Under the pieces are notes generated by a model that searched no databases, was not told the DNA's origin, and was given only the letters and a program-made list of their open reading frames with translations. Source: Spirochaetes bacterium GWF1_51_8 (GTDB lineage: Bacteria; Spirochaetota; Brevinematia; Brevinematales; GWF1-51-8). From it: a stretch of 64,000 nucleotides of DNA. Both the position numbers and the translations under genes were made by a program. The stretch spans positions 79,192 to 143,191 of the forward strand of contig MIBE01000053.1 in assembly GCA_001829415.1 (NCBI GenBank). Direction: 5' to 3'. Shown here piece after piece: positions 35,695 through 44,016 of the stretch. Positions within the stretch are counted from its first letter, which is position 1. Each line of letters begins with the position of its first letter.

Positions 35695-36963
35695 CTACTT
35701 GTTACTTCTCAACAAGTCCATACCCTCGAGCGGAATTTCACATTCGAGGACGAACTCCGTATTCGGCTGAACCTTATCGACAGGCTTGCCGTTAACGATC
35801 ATCCTGTACTCGCCGATCGGGATCGACGGCTGTCCGGGGGTGACCGCTTCGAGACGGCTACCCGCGAGGATTTGATTCTGAGCCCGCACTAAAGCCTTAC
35901 CGCCGCCCAGCGATTCGAGCACCGTTCCGCTGAAGAGATACTCGCGGACATACTGCGAGGTCTCGGTCGCGGAGACGCTCCCGCCGGTGCGGTACTCGTT
36001 CTCGAGGAAATAGAAGCCGGTGGAATAGGGACGGTGGCTGACCTTGTCGAGTTCAGCGAGGTAATCCGGATCGGGGCTATTGCCTGCGAGCGCGCGGTCG
36101 AGACAATGGCGGTAGACGCGGGCGGTGTTCGCGACATAGTAGACGCTTTTCATCCGCCCCTCGATCTTGAAGCCGTTAATACCCGCGCCGAGGAGCTGGG
36201 GGATATGCCCCGAGAGATTGAGATCGCGCGAACTCATGATAGTCGTCCCGTGCTCGTTTTCTTCGATAGGCAGGTAATGGTTCTCGCGCGATTTCTCCAT
36301 GAGGACGTAGTCCCACCTGCACGGCTGGGCGCAGTCGCCGAGGTTGGCGGCGCGCAGTTTATCCCGTTTCATCCCGCCGCGCTTTTCGTCGGGCAGGTAG
36401 GTGGAGCGCGCGGTGAAATAGTTCGACAGGAGACACCTGCCGGAGTACGCCACGCACATCGCGCCGTGCACGAAGGTCTCGATGTCGAGCGCGGTATTGT
36501 CCGCGATCCCGGCGATCTCGTCGAGGGTGAGCTCCCGCGCGAGGATGACCCTTTTCACCCCGAGCTTTTCGTAGAACCGCGCCGTCTCGACGCTCGTAAT
36601 GTTCGCCTGCGTGCTGACATGGATGTGCTTGTCCGGGTGATGCTCGCGCATCCATCCGATAGCGCCCGGGTCGGACATGATATACCCGTCGAACGGGAGC
36701 TTGGCGGTCTCACGGATGAACTCGCGGAACCTTTCCCAATGCCGGTTGTGGAGATAGATATTGATCGCGAGGTAGACCTTTTTTTCGTTCGTGTGCGCGA
36801 TTGTAAGGGCGTCGCTCAGTTCGCCGAGATTGAAATTGTCCGCGCCTTCACGGAGCGAAAACTCCTGCCACCCGAGGTATACCGCGTCGGCGCCGTAATG
36901 GAACGCGAAGCGGAGTTTTTCGAGACTTCCCGCCGGAGAGACAAGTTCGGGTCTGTGTTTCAT
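35695..36963 (-). CDS. U32 family peptidase (TrhP/YegQ-like)
   Basis: 422 residues. The family pattern is intact: ELVSPAGS at the start, ETFVHGAMCVAYSGRCLLSN (about 162-181), GDCAQPCRW (about 210-218) and FKIEGRMKS. The cysteines probably hold an Fe-S cluster. TrhP relatives are needed for 5-hydroxyuridine in tRNA; others are annotated as collagenases. The tRNA role is more likely because of the short length and conserved Cys. A weak promoter lies at 36994-37022. Confidence 0.92.
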   Translation of the reverse strand: MKHRPELVSPAGSLEKLRFAFHYGADAVYLGWQEFSLREGADNFNLGELSDALTIAHTNEKKVYLAINIYLHNRHWERFREFIRETAKLPFDGYIMSDPGAIGWMREHHPDKHIHVSTQANITSVETARFYEKLGVKRVILARELTLDEIAGIADNTALDIETFVHGAMCVAYSGRCLLSNYFTARSTYLPDEKRGGMKRDKLRAANLGDCAQPCRWDYVLMEKSRENHYLPIEENEHGTTIMSSRDLNLSGHIPQLLGAGINGFKIEGRMKSVYYVANTARVYRHCLDRALAGNSPDPDYLAELDKVSHRPYSTGFYFLENEYRTGGSVSATETSQYVREYLFSGTVLESLGGGKALVRAQNQILAGSRLEAVTPGQPSIPIGEYRMIVNGKPVDKVQPNTEFVLECEIPLEGMDLLRSNK

Positions 36964-36993
36964 CGCGATTTACCCCGCTGTTTTACGGAATAA

Positions 36994-37022
36994 ATGATAG
37001 AGCATCCGGCGAAATTTTACAA
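36994..37022 (-). promoter_or_regulatory. Possible promoter of the U32 peptidase
   Basis: Minus strand TTGTAA (37022-37017), 17 bp, TATCAT (36999-36994). Confidence 0.45.
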
Positions 37023-37038
37023 TAATATCCCCGGGATG

Positions 37039-37067
37039 TTTACACATTTTTTGAACTGTGATAAAAT
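37039..37067 (+). promoter_or_regulatory. Possible promoter of dut
   Basis: TTTACA at 37039-37044, 17 bp, TAAAAT at 37062-37067. It would give a leader of only about 11 nt, consisting of GAGGAG and a short spacer. Confidence 0.55.
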
Positions 37068-37084
37068 ATGCACGAGGAGTACCC

Positions 37085-37525
37085 ATGAAAGTATTGTACA
37101 AACGGTTGCATCCCGGCGCGGCGATTCCGTGTTACCAGACTGAGCATAGCGCGGGAGCCGATATCCACGCTTGCCTCGATACGCCGATGACGTTGGCGTC
37201 CGGCGAGATCGCGCTTGTGCCGACCGGTTTCGCGATGGCGATACCTAACGGGTTCGAAGCGCAAATCCGCCCCCGGAGCGGACTCGGCGCGAAGGGGATT
37301 TCCGTGCCGAACGCGCCGGGGACGATCGACGCCGATTACCGGGGCGAGGTAAAGGTGATCCTCATCAATCTTGGCCAAACGCCGTTCACGGTCAGCCATC
37401 ACGACCGGATCGCGCAGATGGTGTTCGCGCCGGTCATACAGGCTGTTTTCAACGAAGCGCCGGAACTCCCGGAGAGCGTGCGCGGAACGGGCGGTTTCGG
37501 AAGTACCGGAGTTGGAAAGAATTAA
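37085..37525 (+). CDS. dut: dUTP diphosphatase
   Basis: 146 residues from the ATG preceded by GAGGAG; a longer frame adds nine residues without a site. All five dUTPase motifs are present: [36 protein letters not shown] and [10 protein letters not shown]. The trimeric enzyme hydrolyses dUTP to dUMP, keeping uracil out of DNA. A TspO-like gene follows 26 bp later. Confidence 0.97.
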   Translation: MKVLYKRLHPGAAIPCYQTEHSAGADIHACLDTPMTLASGEIALVPTGFAMAIPNGFEAQIRPRSGLGAKGISVPNAPGTIDADYRGEVKVILINLGQTPFTVSHHDRIAQMVFAPVIQAVFNEAPELPESVRGTGGFGSTGVGKN

Positions 37526-37551
37526 AAATAGACAATTGGTTCGGAGGGACG

Positions 37552-38346
37552 ATGAAGAATGTTTGGCTGTATCGCATTCTCGCGGTTTTCAATGCTTTAT
37601 GCTTCGGCGCGACGGTTTTTATCAATTACTATGCGGTGACGCTTCCGCTTAACGGGAAGTCCACGGGGCAGCTTTCCGACGAACTGCCGAACCTGTTCGT
37701 GCCTGCGGGGATTACGTTCTCGATCTGGGGTGTGATCTATCTGCTTCAATTAGCGTTTATCGTATATCAAATCTATAAACTTTTCAGGAGTGAGGAAACG
37801 CCGGTGTTTTTCAGGAAGATCGGCATCTTTTATCCCCTGACATGTATCTTCAACTCCATCTGGATCGTCACTTGGCATTACCAGTATGTCTGGTTGTCGC
37901 TTGTGATTATGGTGCTCCTTCTCGCGAGTCTGTGTCTCATCTATATCCGGCTCCGCGCCGGGCTCGAGGAATTCACCTACCGCCAGCAATGGATGCTCCA
38001 GCTCCCGTTCAGCGTCTACCTCGGATGGATCACTGTCGCGACTGTGGCGAATGTGACTGCCGCCCTCGTGAAGCACGGGTGGAGCGGATGGGGCTTATCG
38101 CCGGTTGTGTGGACGATCATCGTAATCGCGGTCTGCGTCCTGATTACGTCATGGGTGCTGTATACGCGGCGCGACTTGGGCTATGCCGCCGTGGTGGAAT
38201 GGGCGCTGTTCGGAATCATATTTAAGCGTTTGGGGGTCGAGGGGCCGGAATCGCTTCCTTTGATCATCGCCGCCGGAAGCGGGATGGTTATCATCCTTGT
38301 CTATTCGATCATCGCGCTGGTCAGGAAGAGCAGGATCATTTCTTAA
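37552..38346 (+). CDS. TspO/MBR-related tryptophan-rich membrane protein
   Basis: 264 residues, longer than classic TspO (about 160). Many Trp and aromatic residues and seven or so membrane helices. FSIWGVIYLLQL and LGWITVATVANVTA are TspO-superfamily signatures. Family members bind porphyrins or act in stress sensing, but this longer type is uncharacterised. GGAGG precedes the ATG. The stop is followed at once by a hairpin (GGAGTCT/AGACTCC at 38350-38366) that starts a repeat-rich spacer. Confidence 0.83.
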   Translation: MKNVWLYRILAVFNALCFGATVFINYYAVTLPLNGKSTGQLSDELPNLFVPAGITFSIWGVIYLLQLAFIVYQIYKLFRSEETPVFFRKIGIFYPLTCIFNSIWIVTWHYQYVWLSLVIMVLLLASLCLIYIRLRAGLEEFTYRQQWMLQLPFSVYLGWITVATVANVTAALVKHGWSGWGLSPVVWTIIVIAVCVLITSWVLYTRRDLGYAAVVEWALFGIIFKRLGVEGPESLPLIIAAGSGMVIILVYSIIALVRKSRIIS

Positions 38347-38851
38347 GGGGAGTCTTAGAGACTCCTTTAGAATACAAAAAGTCACTGTTCTTTCTTTCTA
38401 TGACCCAGAAAGAAAGAACAAAAGAAAGAGGTTTCCCGCCGGGATGACGCTCTCCAGCAGAGAGGCGCGAAACGGGAAACGCCGTAACTCGCCGCATGAT
38501 AAATCGCTGATGCAAGATAGATCAAGGCTCAAACAGATAGCGTTTCTGTCCGTTTCGCTTAGTAAAATCGCATCACAGCGGCGGGGGTAAACAGCCAAAT
38601 ACAAATTCAAAAAAGAATTATGCCTTTCGTTTGTTTCGCCCGCGCACTTAAAGCGCTTTCTGCTGCCGGGAAATCCGACAAAGGGGCATGTTCGACGCAG
38701 GCTCGCTTTCGCTTAACACGGAACTTTCATGCGAGTTGCCCTCGACTCGGATTTCCCGGATCTACTGTAAGCTTTATCCGCGCGGCGGCTCTTTCTTTGC
38801 TTCATTTCTTTCTGGCCGTTCAGAAAGAAATGAAGATTGTCTTTTAAAGGC
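38347..38851. repeat. Repeat-rich block bounded by long perfect palindromes
   Basis: No gene is supported here. A 13-bp perfect stem (GTTCTTTCTTTCT at 38387-38399, AGAAAGAAAGAAC at 38407-38419) lies at the left, and a 15-bp perfect stem (CTTCATTTCTTTCTG at 38800-38814, its complement at 38821-38835) at the right. Inside, CCGGGAAATCCGA at 38666-38678 and TCGGATTTCCCGG at 38747-38759 form a 13-bp inverted pair. The arms share the TTTCTTTCT motif. This resembles a mobile or structural repeat rather than coding DNA. Confidence 0.65.
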
Positions 38852-39157
38852 TCATAAAAACTGTTTTAAGTTTTTAGAACTGCCTTTAAGGGACTTTTCG
38901 TAGACCGGCTTCAGGATAGCGCGGAGTTCTTCGAGGACATCTTCGGGCGCGCCCCCGACAGAGGGCCCGTTCGTCAGGAAGTCTTCGACCGACTGCTGGC
39001 ACGTGCCGCCGCCGGACCATCCGGGGTAATACTCCGTGTACCACACAAGGCATCCCTCGAAAAGATGGACGCCGTCATACCGGTATCCGCCTTCCCATGA
39101 GGCTCCGTTCCATGTCCATTCCTTCCTGACCGAGTCGGGAATTTTTATCTTTTTCAC
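38852..39157 (-). CDS. Small hypothetical protein with repeat-derived C terminus
   Basis: 101 residues, Trp- and Tyr-rich at the start (WTWNGASWEGGYRY) and helical near the end. It overlaps the SNase-like gene by four bases (ATGA), so it is translationally coupled. Its last codons, encoding SSKNLKQFL, lie in a family 1 repeat end (38869-38885), so the original stop was probably upstream of the insertion. Not recognised. Confidence 0.65.
   Translation of the reverse strand: MKKIKIPDSVRKEWTWNGASWEGGYRYDGVHLFEGCLVWYTEYYPGWSGGGTCQQSVEDFLTNGPSVGGAPEDVLEELRAILKPVYEKSLKGSSKNLKQFL
38869..38885 (-). repeat. Family 1 terminal fragment inside a gene
   Basis: AGTTTTTAGAACTGCCT, identical to 35536-35552 and the reverse complement of the left ends of family 1 copies. 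It lies within the 3' end of the gene at 38852-39157. Confidence 0.6.
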
Positions 39158-40107
39158 TGGACGATTTTTATCTGCGACGGTGAATCGAGGATGATCTCCG
39201 GACGGCCTTCGTACTCTACGATCTTGCCGGTGATAAGGACGGTTTTATTGAGATAGACGTTCTCCGGGTTCATCGGGAACCTCTGGAACGCCGACGAGAA
39301 TATCACCGCCGAAAGGTGCTTCTTGTAATCGGGGTGGAAATTCAGGAAGCAAACCTTGCCGGTGTTCTTGGTGAGCACGATTTTACCGTTGACAGTCACG
39401 GTCTTGCCGATATACTGCCCGGCGTTTTCCCACGAGATCACTGTGCCGGAATCGGGCGGGGGGATATCGGCGGTCTGGAGCGGTTTCGCGGCGGTGTCAT
39501 ACTGCGGAAAGCTCTGCGCGAGCGCCGCATAGATCATATCCTGCGATCCCGCCGGAAGCGTCATAAAACGGAGCGCCGTCATCATCCCAGCGCTGTTCGC
39601 CCAAAACCCCTTTTTCAGTTTACGTGCGTCGTTCTCCGCGCCGAAGAACTCGTTCCTGAAAACGTATTGCCCGTCGAGAAACGAGACCGCGTACCCCTCA
39701 CGGAGCAGTTCGAGATTGACGAACCGGTCGCCGGAATAGATATAGAATCCGAATTGGGATTGCGGGTTATTTGTCATATAGGGGTCGGGCTCGATCCGGC
39801 ACTCCTTCCCGGCGAGCATTTTTTCGAGCGCGGCGAGCACAAGGCCTCGAGCTTCCTGATCTATGGGAAAGACTATACCGCCGAGCGGTATGGACGGATA
39901 TTTTTCCGTTTTCAGGGTGAGGTCGCTGTTGATCCCGATTATAGCAAGCGTGGATGGAGTATCCGGGGAGAACTTCAGCGCCGCGCCGGGGTTTCCCAGC
40001 ACACGGATGAGCAGGATGCCCGCGATTAGTACTAATGTGACGATTATCCCGGGAAGGGCGGGAACCTTCCGGAAAAATTCAAATTTCCCCGTCATTATAG
40101 AAAACAT
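39154..40107 (-). CDS. Membrane-anchored SNase-like and OB-fold protein
   Basis: 317 residues. One N-terminal membrane helix (about 17-36), then a staphylococcal-nuclease-like domain with GGIVFPIDQEARGLVLAAL, LLREGYAVSF and a C-terminal helix KKGFWANS. The usual catalytic Arg/Glu pattern looks incomplete, so activity is doubtful. A second domain (about 220-317) with IGKTVTVNGKIV and VLITGKIVEYEGRPEIIL is an OB fold as in YhcR-like proteins. Its start overlaps the response-regulator gene by 29 bp (17 bp if the second ATG is used). Confidence 0.75.
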   Translation of the reverse strand: MFSIMTGKFEFFRKVPALPGIIVTLVLIAGILLIRVLGNPGAALKFSPDTPSTLAIIGINSDLTLKTEKYPSIPLGGIVFPIDQEARGLVLAALEKMLAGKECRIEPDPYMTNNPQSQFGFYIYSGDRFVNLELLREGYAVSFLDGQYVFRNEFFGAENDARKLKKGFWANSAGMMTALRFMTLPAGSQDMIYAALAQSFPQYDTAAKPLQTADIPPPDSGTVISWENAGQYIGKTVTVNGKIVLTKNTGKVCFLNFHPDYKKHLSAVIFSSAFQRFPMNPENVYLNKTVLITGKIVEYEGRPEIILDSPSQIKIVQ

Positions 40108-41050
40108 CCCGGATAATCCGCTGTAAATAGAAAAGGTCAGTCAGCGGTTTCCGGACTATCGCGGATATGCCGAACTCTTTATCCGTCAGCTTCTCCTGTT
40201 CGACCGCGGAACCGGTAAAAACGATGATTCTCGGCCCGTATATCTTATACTCCTCTCGGATTTTCCTGATGAGCGAAAAACCGTCCATGACCGGCATGTC
40301 GAGATCGGTGATCAGTAGGTCGTAACGCGATTCCCGGATATGGTTCCATGCCTCTTCGCCGTTAGGAGCGCAGGTGATCCTGTGTCCGAACTCGGAAAGC
40401 ATTCTCTTGAGGAGATTTGCGATGGGTTCGTTATCCTCGGCGATAATGATCTTCAAGGGACGGACGCTTTGATTGAGGATGATCTGGTCGATGCGGTGAA
40501 AGACTTCCGCGTAATTCTGCGCGATCTGTTCGACCCTGTCTATTTTTTTCTGGTCGAGCCCAAGGTCGCTTTTATCGGACATCAGGAACAATCCGTCGCA
40601 GGCTTGGGATTTGGTGTTCTGCGGCGTTTTTAACGGAACCCATGCCGCGCTCGAGAGATTCAGCTTCATACAGGTTTTGCGCGGGCGATAAAGAGACTTC
40701 GATATCTCATCCCAGTCCTTTTTAAAACTATTTGTATAGAATGAGCCGAAGCCGGTGAGCGGGAGATCCCCGTTACGTTTAGTATTATCGATCATGTAGC
40801 CGCAAAGGCAGTCATAGTAGACCTCGCCGTCTTCACCTATACTGATAAGCGAGTTTTCTTTGCGGATAAACTCGTCGTCATAACCCTGGTAGAGATAGAA
40901 CGGGTAATCGTTCTCGGCGTTACGCAGACGGAGCGCGAGATTTTTACAGTCGGAAACGGCGGTCATCATTTTCATCACGAGTTCGGTGATATGGTCGAGT
41001 ATCTCCCTGTTTTGCACAAGCAGGTTTCGTACATCCGGATTCTTTTTCAT
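40079..41050 (-). CDS. Response regulator with N-terminal GAF-like sensor
   Basis: 323 residues. The N-terminal half (about 45-190) has FYLYQGYDDEFIRKENSL and DCLCGYMI, then GSFYTN, a cysteine-containing GAF-type sensor seen in many multi-domain kinases. The C-terminal receiver begins KIIIAEDNEPIANLL, with the phospho-acceptor Asp in LLITDLDMPVMDG and the conserved Lys in IVRKPL. There is no output domain, so it may act by protein contact. The kinase is not adjacent. AAGGAAGG precedes the ATG. Confidence 0.85.
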   Translation of the reverse strand: MKKNPDVRNLLVQNREILDHITELVMKMMTAVSDCKNLALRLRNAENDYPFYLYQGYDDEFIRKENSLISIGEDGEVYYDCLCGYMIDNTKRNGDLPLTGFGSFYTNSFKKDWDEISKSLYRPRKTCMKLNLSSAAWVPLKTPQNTKSQACDGLFLMSDKSDLGLDQKKIDRVEQIAQNYAEVFHRIDQIILNQSVRPLKIIIAEDNEPIANLLKRMLSEFGHRITCAPNGEEAWNHIRESRYDLLITDLDMPVMDGFSLIRKIREEYKIYGPRIIVFTGSAVEQEKLTDKEFGISAIVRKPLTDLFYLQRIIRDVFYNDGEI

Positions 41051-41082
41051 TTTTACGCCTTCCTTTCCCCTACACTATAATT

Positions 41083-41110
41083 ATTTTACGAAATACTTTA
41101 AAATTGTCAA
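41083..41110 (-). promoter_or_regulatory. Promoter of the response-regulator operon
   Basis: Minus strand TTGACA (41110-41105), 16 bp, TAAAAT (41088-41083). Confidence 0.65.
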
Positions 41111-41206
41111 TACTTATTTTAAAACTTTAGCACTTTATAGTATGATTATATTTTGTTTTCCTTTGAGTGACATTTCATCATATGAAAAGTGTTAAATTAT
41201 CAAAGA

Positions 41207-41235
41207 TTGATTCTTTTACCGGATTTTTGTATAAT
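41207..41235 (+). promoter_or_regulatory. Promoter of the 170-residue membrane protein
   Basis: TTGATT at 41207-41212, 17 bp, TATAAT at 41230-41235, with GAGGAG at 41249-41254. Confidence 0.72.
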
Positions 41236-41259
41236 ATTTATCATCTGCGAGGAGTGTGT

Positions 41260-41772
41260 ATGGAAAACGAACATATTAAAACCAAGGAAGAAAAGGCCGG
41301 CGCGTTAATGTTCGGAATCATCATGATCGTCGTGGGCGGGCTGTTCCTTCTGGGGACGATCTTCCCGTGGTTCAAGATTGGAAACCTGTGGCCTCTTTTT
41401 ATCGCTTTGCCGGTACCGTTTATCATGATTCCGCTTCTTACCGAGGGTAAAAAGGCCGGCGCGGTCCTCATCCCGATCACGATCCTGCTTTTCCTCTGCG
41501 TCTATTTCCTTTGGCTGAATATCGTCGGGTGGCAGAACGCCGCGCAGACTTGGCCGAACTTCATCCTCGCGCCCGGGCTGGGTTTCCTGCTCGCCGCGCT
41601 TCTGACGGGAGAAGTCGGTTTCTATATTCCCGCGGGAATCCTCATCGCGCTTGTCGTGATCTTCTATTTCTCGTTCTTCAATTTCTCGCTGATGATCGCG
41701 ATCCTGCTTATCGGACTGGGACTATTGATTGTAGGGAAGACATTTTATCAGATGGTAAAAAAGAAAAGTTAA
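41260..41772 (+). CDS. Polytopic membrane protein, unknown function
   Basis: 170 residues from the ATG with GAGGAG 5 bp upstream; the longer frame begins before the promoter and is excluded. Six membrane helices fill almost the whole sequence, with a charged N terminus (ENEHIKTKEEK) and a short basic tail. The paired helices with G-rich turns resemble LiaF/DUF5668-type membrane modules, but no soluble domain is present. Its stop overlaps the convergent MIP gene by four bases. Confidence 0.68.
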   Translation: MENEHIKTKEEKAGALMFGIIMIVVGGLFLLGTIFPWFKIGNLWPLFIALPVPFIMIPLLTEGKKAGAVLIPITILLFLCVYFLWLNIVGWQNAAQTWPNFILAPGLGFLLAALLTGEVGFYIPAGILIALVVIFYFSFFNFSLMIAILLIGLGLLIVGKTFYQMVKKKS

Positions 41773-42476
41773 ATTTCATGGGAGCGGTCGGAATGCGGCC
41801 GCTCTTTCTTTTTATTCGGATCGATCTTATCCATCATTTTCGACGCGAACGCCGCGACTGACGAACCGATTAGAGCCGCGACAACGTAAATCCAGAGTTC
41901 GTCATGACGTGAGGCGTATAGCGCCATAGCCGACGCCCTCGCGATATGGATCGACGGGTAATGCAGGGGCGATGTGATGATCCCAGCGGTAAAATATATC
42001 AGCCCGGCGGCTATCGACGGCCTTAACCCGCCGACCGTCCCATCCTTCGAGACGCGAAGGATCACGAATACCAAAAAGAAATTCACGATGATTTCGAAGA
42101 CGAGGGTGCGGAAAATACTGATCGACGGCGAAATCGAGTCCGGCTCGCCCAGTACCGGGAAGAACGCGAGAAATATCCCGATCACGAGGAACGCCGCGAC
42201 GAACTGGCATGCGAAGTAAAGGAACATATCGCGCCCGCGTATCCTGCGCGAGACCCAGAAACCGAATGTCACCGCCGGATTGAGATGCGCCCCGGAGACC
42301 TTGCCGATAGCAAGGCTGATCGCGGCGACTGCGATCCCGAGCGTCAGGTAGAGTTCGAACGGGCTGAATTGAGCGCCCACTGAATGCGGGATGACGAACA
42401 TCCCCGTCCATACGAACATCAGCCCTATCGTGCCGATCAGTTCGCCCGCGAACATTCTCAATTTCGATTTCTTCAT
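41769..42476 (-). CDS. MIP-family channel with degenerate second NPA motif
   Basis: 235 residues, six-helix aquaporin/glycerol-facilitator layout. The first half has SGAHLNPAVTFGFW with an intact NPA. In the second half, where NPAR is expected, the sequence reads SIHIARASAMALY, so Asn and Pro are lost and only A-R remains. The pore is therefore probably altered. The tail is charged. Convergent with the gene at 41260. Confidence 0.82.
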   Translation of the reverse strand: MKKSKLRMFAGELIGTIGLMFVWTGMFVIPHSVGAQFSPFELYLTLGIAVAAISLAIGKVSGAHLNPAVTFGFWVSRRIRGRDMFLYFACQFVAAFLVIGIFLAFFPVLGEPDSISPSISIFRTLVFEIIVNFFLVFVILRVSKDGTVGGLRPSIAAGLIYFTAGIITSPLHYPSIHIARASAMALYASRHDELWIYVVAALIGSSVAAFASKMMDKIDPNKKKERPHSDRSHEI

Positions 42477-42487
42477 ATCAACCTTCT

Positions 42488-43198
42488 TTAATACGATTTC
42501 GTCGGGGACTTTTCATCCTTCCTTGCCGCGTAACGGATCAGGAAAAACGCCGCGGCGAGCGCGATCAGGCCCCAGATAATTCCCCAGACCACAGGCGGTA
42601 ACGGGATGATCTGCGACATATAGAACGCGTCCGAGCCGGGGATGTCGCGCGAGATCAGGTCTTCTTTTATATCGATGACCGCGTACATGACGCTGGTCAG
42701 CCCGATAAATTTCAGCAGGATGTCGTTGACGATCTCAGGCGCGAGCCATCCGGTGATCCCGATAGCGAGACCGAAGACGACACCGAACAGGAAACCGAAG
42801 CTGATGACGGGGCGGATGAAGATGATAGTGACAATGAGGACGACTCCGCCGATCACGGCCGCGATGATCTTATCGAGACTCGTGCGCGCGGCGAGGATCA
42901 ATATCAGTCCGCCCCAGAGCATACTCCCGAGATAGCCCGCCATCACCACAAGGAACTGCCATCCGCCGACAGTGGTGCAGACCCCGCCGAGGTCTTGCGT
43001 GATCTCGATAGCGACGATTCGCCCGCCGGTCAATACCGCCGCGAGGCCGTGGGAAAGCTCGTGCAGGAGCACTACGAACAGCTTAAACGGGTAGAACAGG
43101 ACGAAATTCCAGAATACGGCGATCAGGACGAACATCCCCGCGAGAAGCGCGATTAATGTCCAGTCCAGTTCCTTCTTCTTATCGAATATACTCTTCAT
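42488..43198 (-). CDS. M50-like membrane protease
   Basis: 236 residues with about six helices. LLHELSHGLAAVLTGG near residues 43-58 has the HExxH-type zinc motif (HELSH) inside a membrane segment, as in the M50B family. A second metal ligand in the form of an N/D-PG motif is not obvious; DIPGSDAF later might substitute. Likely function is intramembrane proteolysis or a relic of it. It lies 68 bp after the helical-repeat gene and 11 bp before the MIP gene. Confidence 0.82.
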   Translation of the reverse strand: MKSIFDKKKELDWTLIALLAGMFVLIAVFWNFVLFYPFKLFVVLLHELSHGLAAVLTGGRIVAIEITQDLGGVCTTVGGWQFLVVMAGYLGSMLWGGLILILAARTSLDKIIAAVIGGVVLIVTIIFIRPVISFGFLFGVVFGLAIGITGWLAPEIVNDILLKFIGLTSVMYAVIDIKEDLISRDIPGSDAFYMSQIIPLPPVVWGIIWGLIALAAAFFLIRYAARKDEKSPTKSY

Positions 43199-43266
43199 TT
43201 GTTTCTCCGCTCACAGATTTTAACGGGGTATCCGGCGAAAGGCAAGAAAAGGACATTACGGCCGGG

Positions 43267-43893
43267 TCAAACCCCGAGTTTCTTCAGGACTTTTTTTACA
43301 CGCGCCGACTGCGACGGGATGAGGTCGCTCTCGCGCGCACGGAGTATCCCGGCGAACTCGTCACGGAATTCCGGGGATACACCCGGCAGGATGCTTTCAC
43401 TATGCTGGGCGATATCCTTGGGGCGGGTAGTCCGCAGGTGCTCGAACAGGGCGGGCATCACCCCGTGTGCGTACTCGGGCTTCGCCGAGGCGATACCCGC
43501 GAGTGTTTTCACCGCGCAGTCGATCGTGATCACAGAGCCGGTTTTCAACAGTCCCGCGAATATCCCGGTGTAGGGGTAGAGCTTATCCGCGCCGATAACG
43601 GCGATAGTCGACATTGCGATCATCGCGCCCCAGACCATCCGGTTATTCTTGCTTTTTAAAAGACGGATGTAGCTTTCGTAATGACCGGCGATGAGTTCCG
43701 GCTTAATGTAGCCTGTTTCATAAAGCGTCTTGATGCAGTCCGCGGCGATGTTTTTATCCTTATCGAACAGGTGCTCCGCGAGTTCCTTTACCGCCGCTGT
43801 ATCGTTCTCCGCGGCGATCTCTTTCGCGAGTTCCCGGTTCGGAACCTCGTCACGCCTGCCGAGGCTTGTCGCGAGTTTGTCGATGATACTCAT
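43267..43893 (-). CDS. HEAT-like helical repeat protein
   Basis: 208 residues from the ATG with AGGAGG 6 bp upstream; the longer frame would add 18 residues ahead of the ribosome site. Paired helices repeat through the whole protein (AAVKELAEHLFDKDKNIAADCIKTLYETG, VWGAMIAMSTIAVIGADKLYPY, and so on), as in HEAT or ARM folds. It is basic at the end. No catalytic residues. It likely serves as a binding scaffold. Divergent from obg. Confidence 0.75.
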   Translation of the reverse strand: MSIIDKLATSLGRRDEVPNRELAKEIAAENDTAAVKELAEHLFDKDKNIAADCIKTLYETGYIKPELIAGHYESYIRLLKSKNNRMVWGAMIAMSTIAVIGADKLYPYTGIFAGLLKTGSVITIDCAVKTLAGIASAKPEYAHGVMPALFEHLRTTRPKDIAQHSESILPGVSPEFRDEFAGILRARESDLIPSQSARVKKVLKKLGV

Positions 43894-43918
43894 ATTATCC
43901 CTCCTTTCATTGCCGATT

Positions 43919-43947
43919 AGGATATCACGCGCGGGGAATTCCGTCAA
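43919..43947 (-). promoter_or_regulatory. Promoter of the helical-repeat gene
   Basis: Minus strand TTGACG (43947-43942), 17 bp, TATCCT (43924-43919). Confidence 0.58.
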
Positions 43948-43970
43948 ACAATCTTTATATAGGAGCGTAT

Positions 43971-43999
43971 TTTACAGTTTGTAAAAAATCTGTTATAAT
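43971..43999 (+). promoter_or_regulatory. Promoter of obg with palindrome over the -35 box
   Basis: TTTACA at 43971-43976, 17 bp, TATAAT at 43994-43999. TTTACA-GTT-TGTAAA at 43971-43985 is a perfect inverted repeat that includes the -35 box. Confidence 0.72.
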
Positions 44000-44016
44000 A
44001 CTGCGGAGGCTCAACC

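Noticed and set aside
36034..36993. A 319-codon open frame on the plus strand opposite the U32 peptidase gene
   Set aside because: It mirrors a clearly conserved protein and reads as low-complexity Arg/Val/Glu-rich sequence typical of antisense frames in GC-rich codons. No ribosome site or promoter.
38398..38847. Frames of 70-97 codons in the palindromic block
   Set aside because: They cross the hairpins, have no start signals and look compositionally random.
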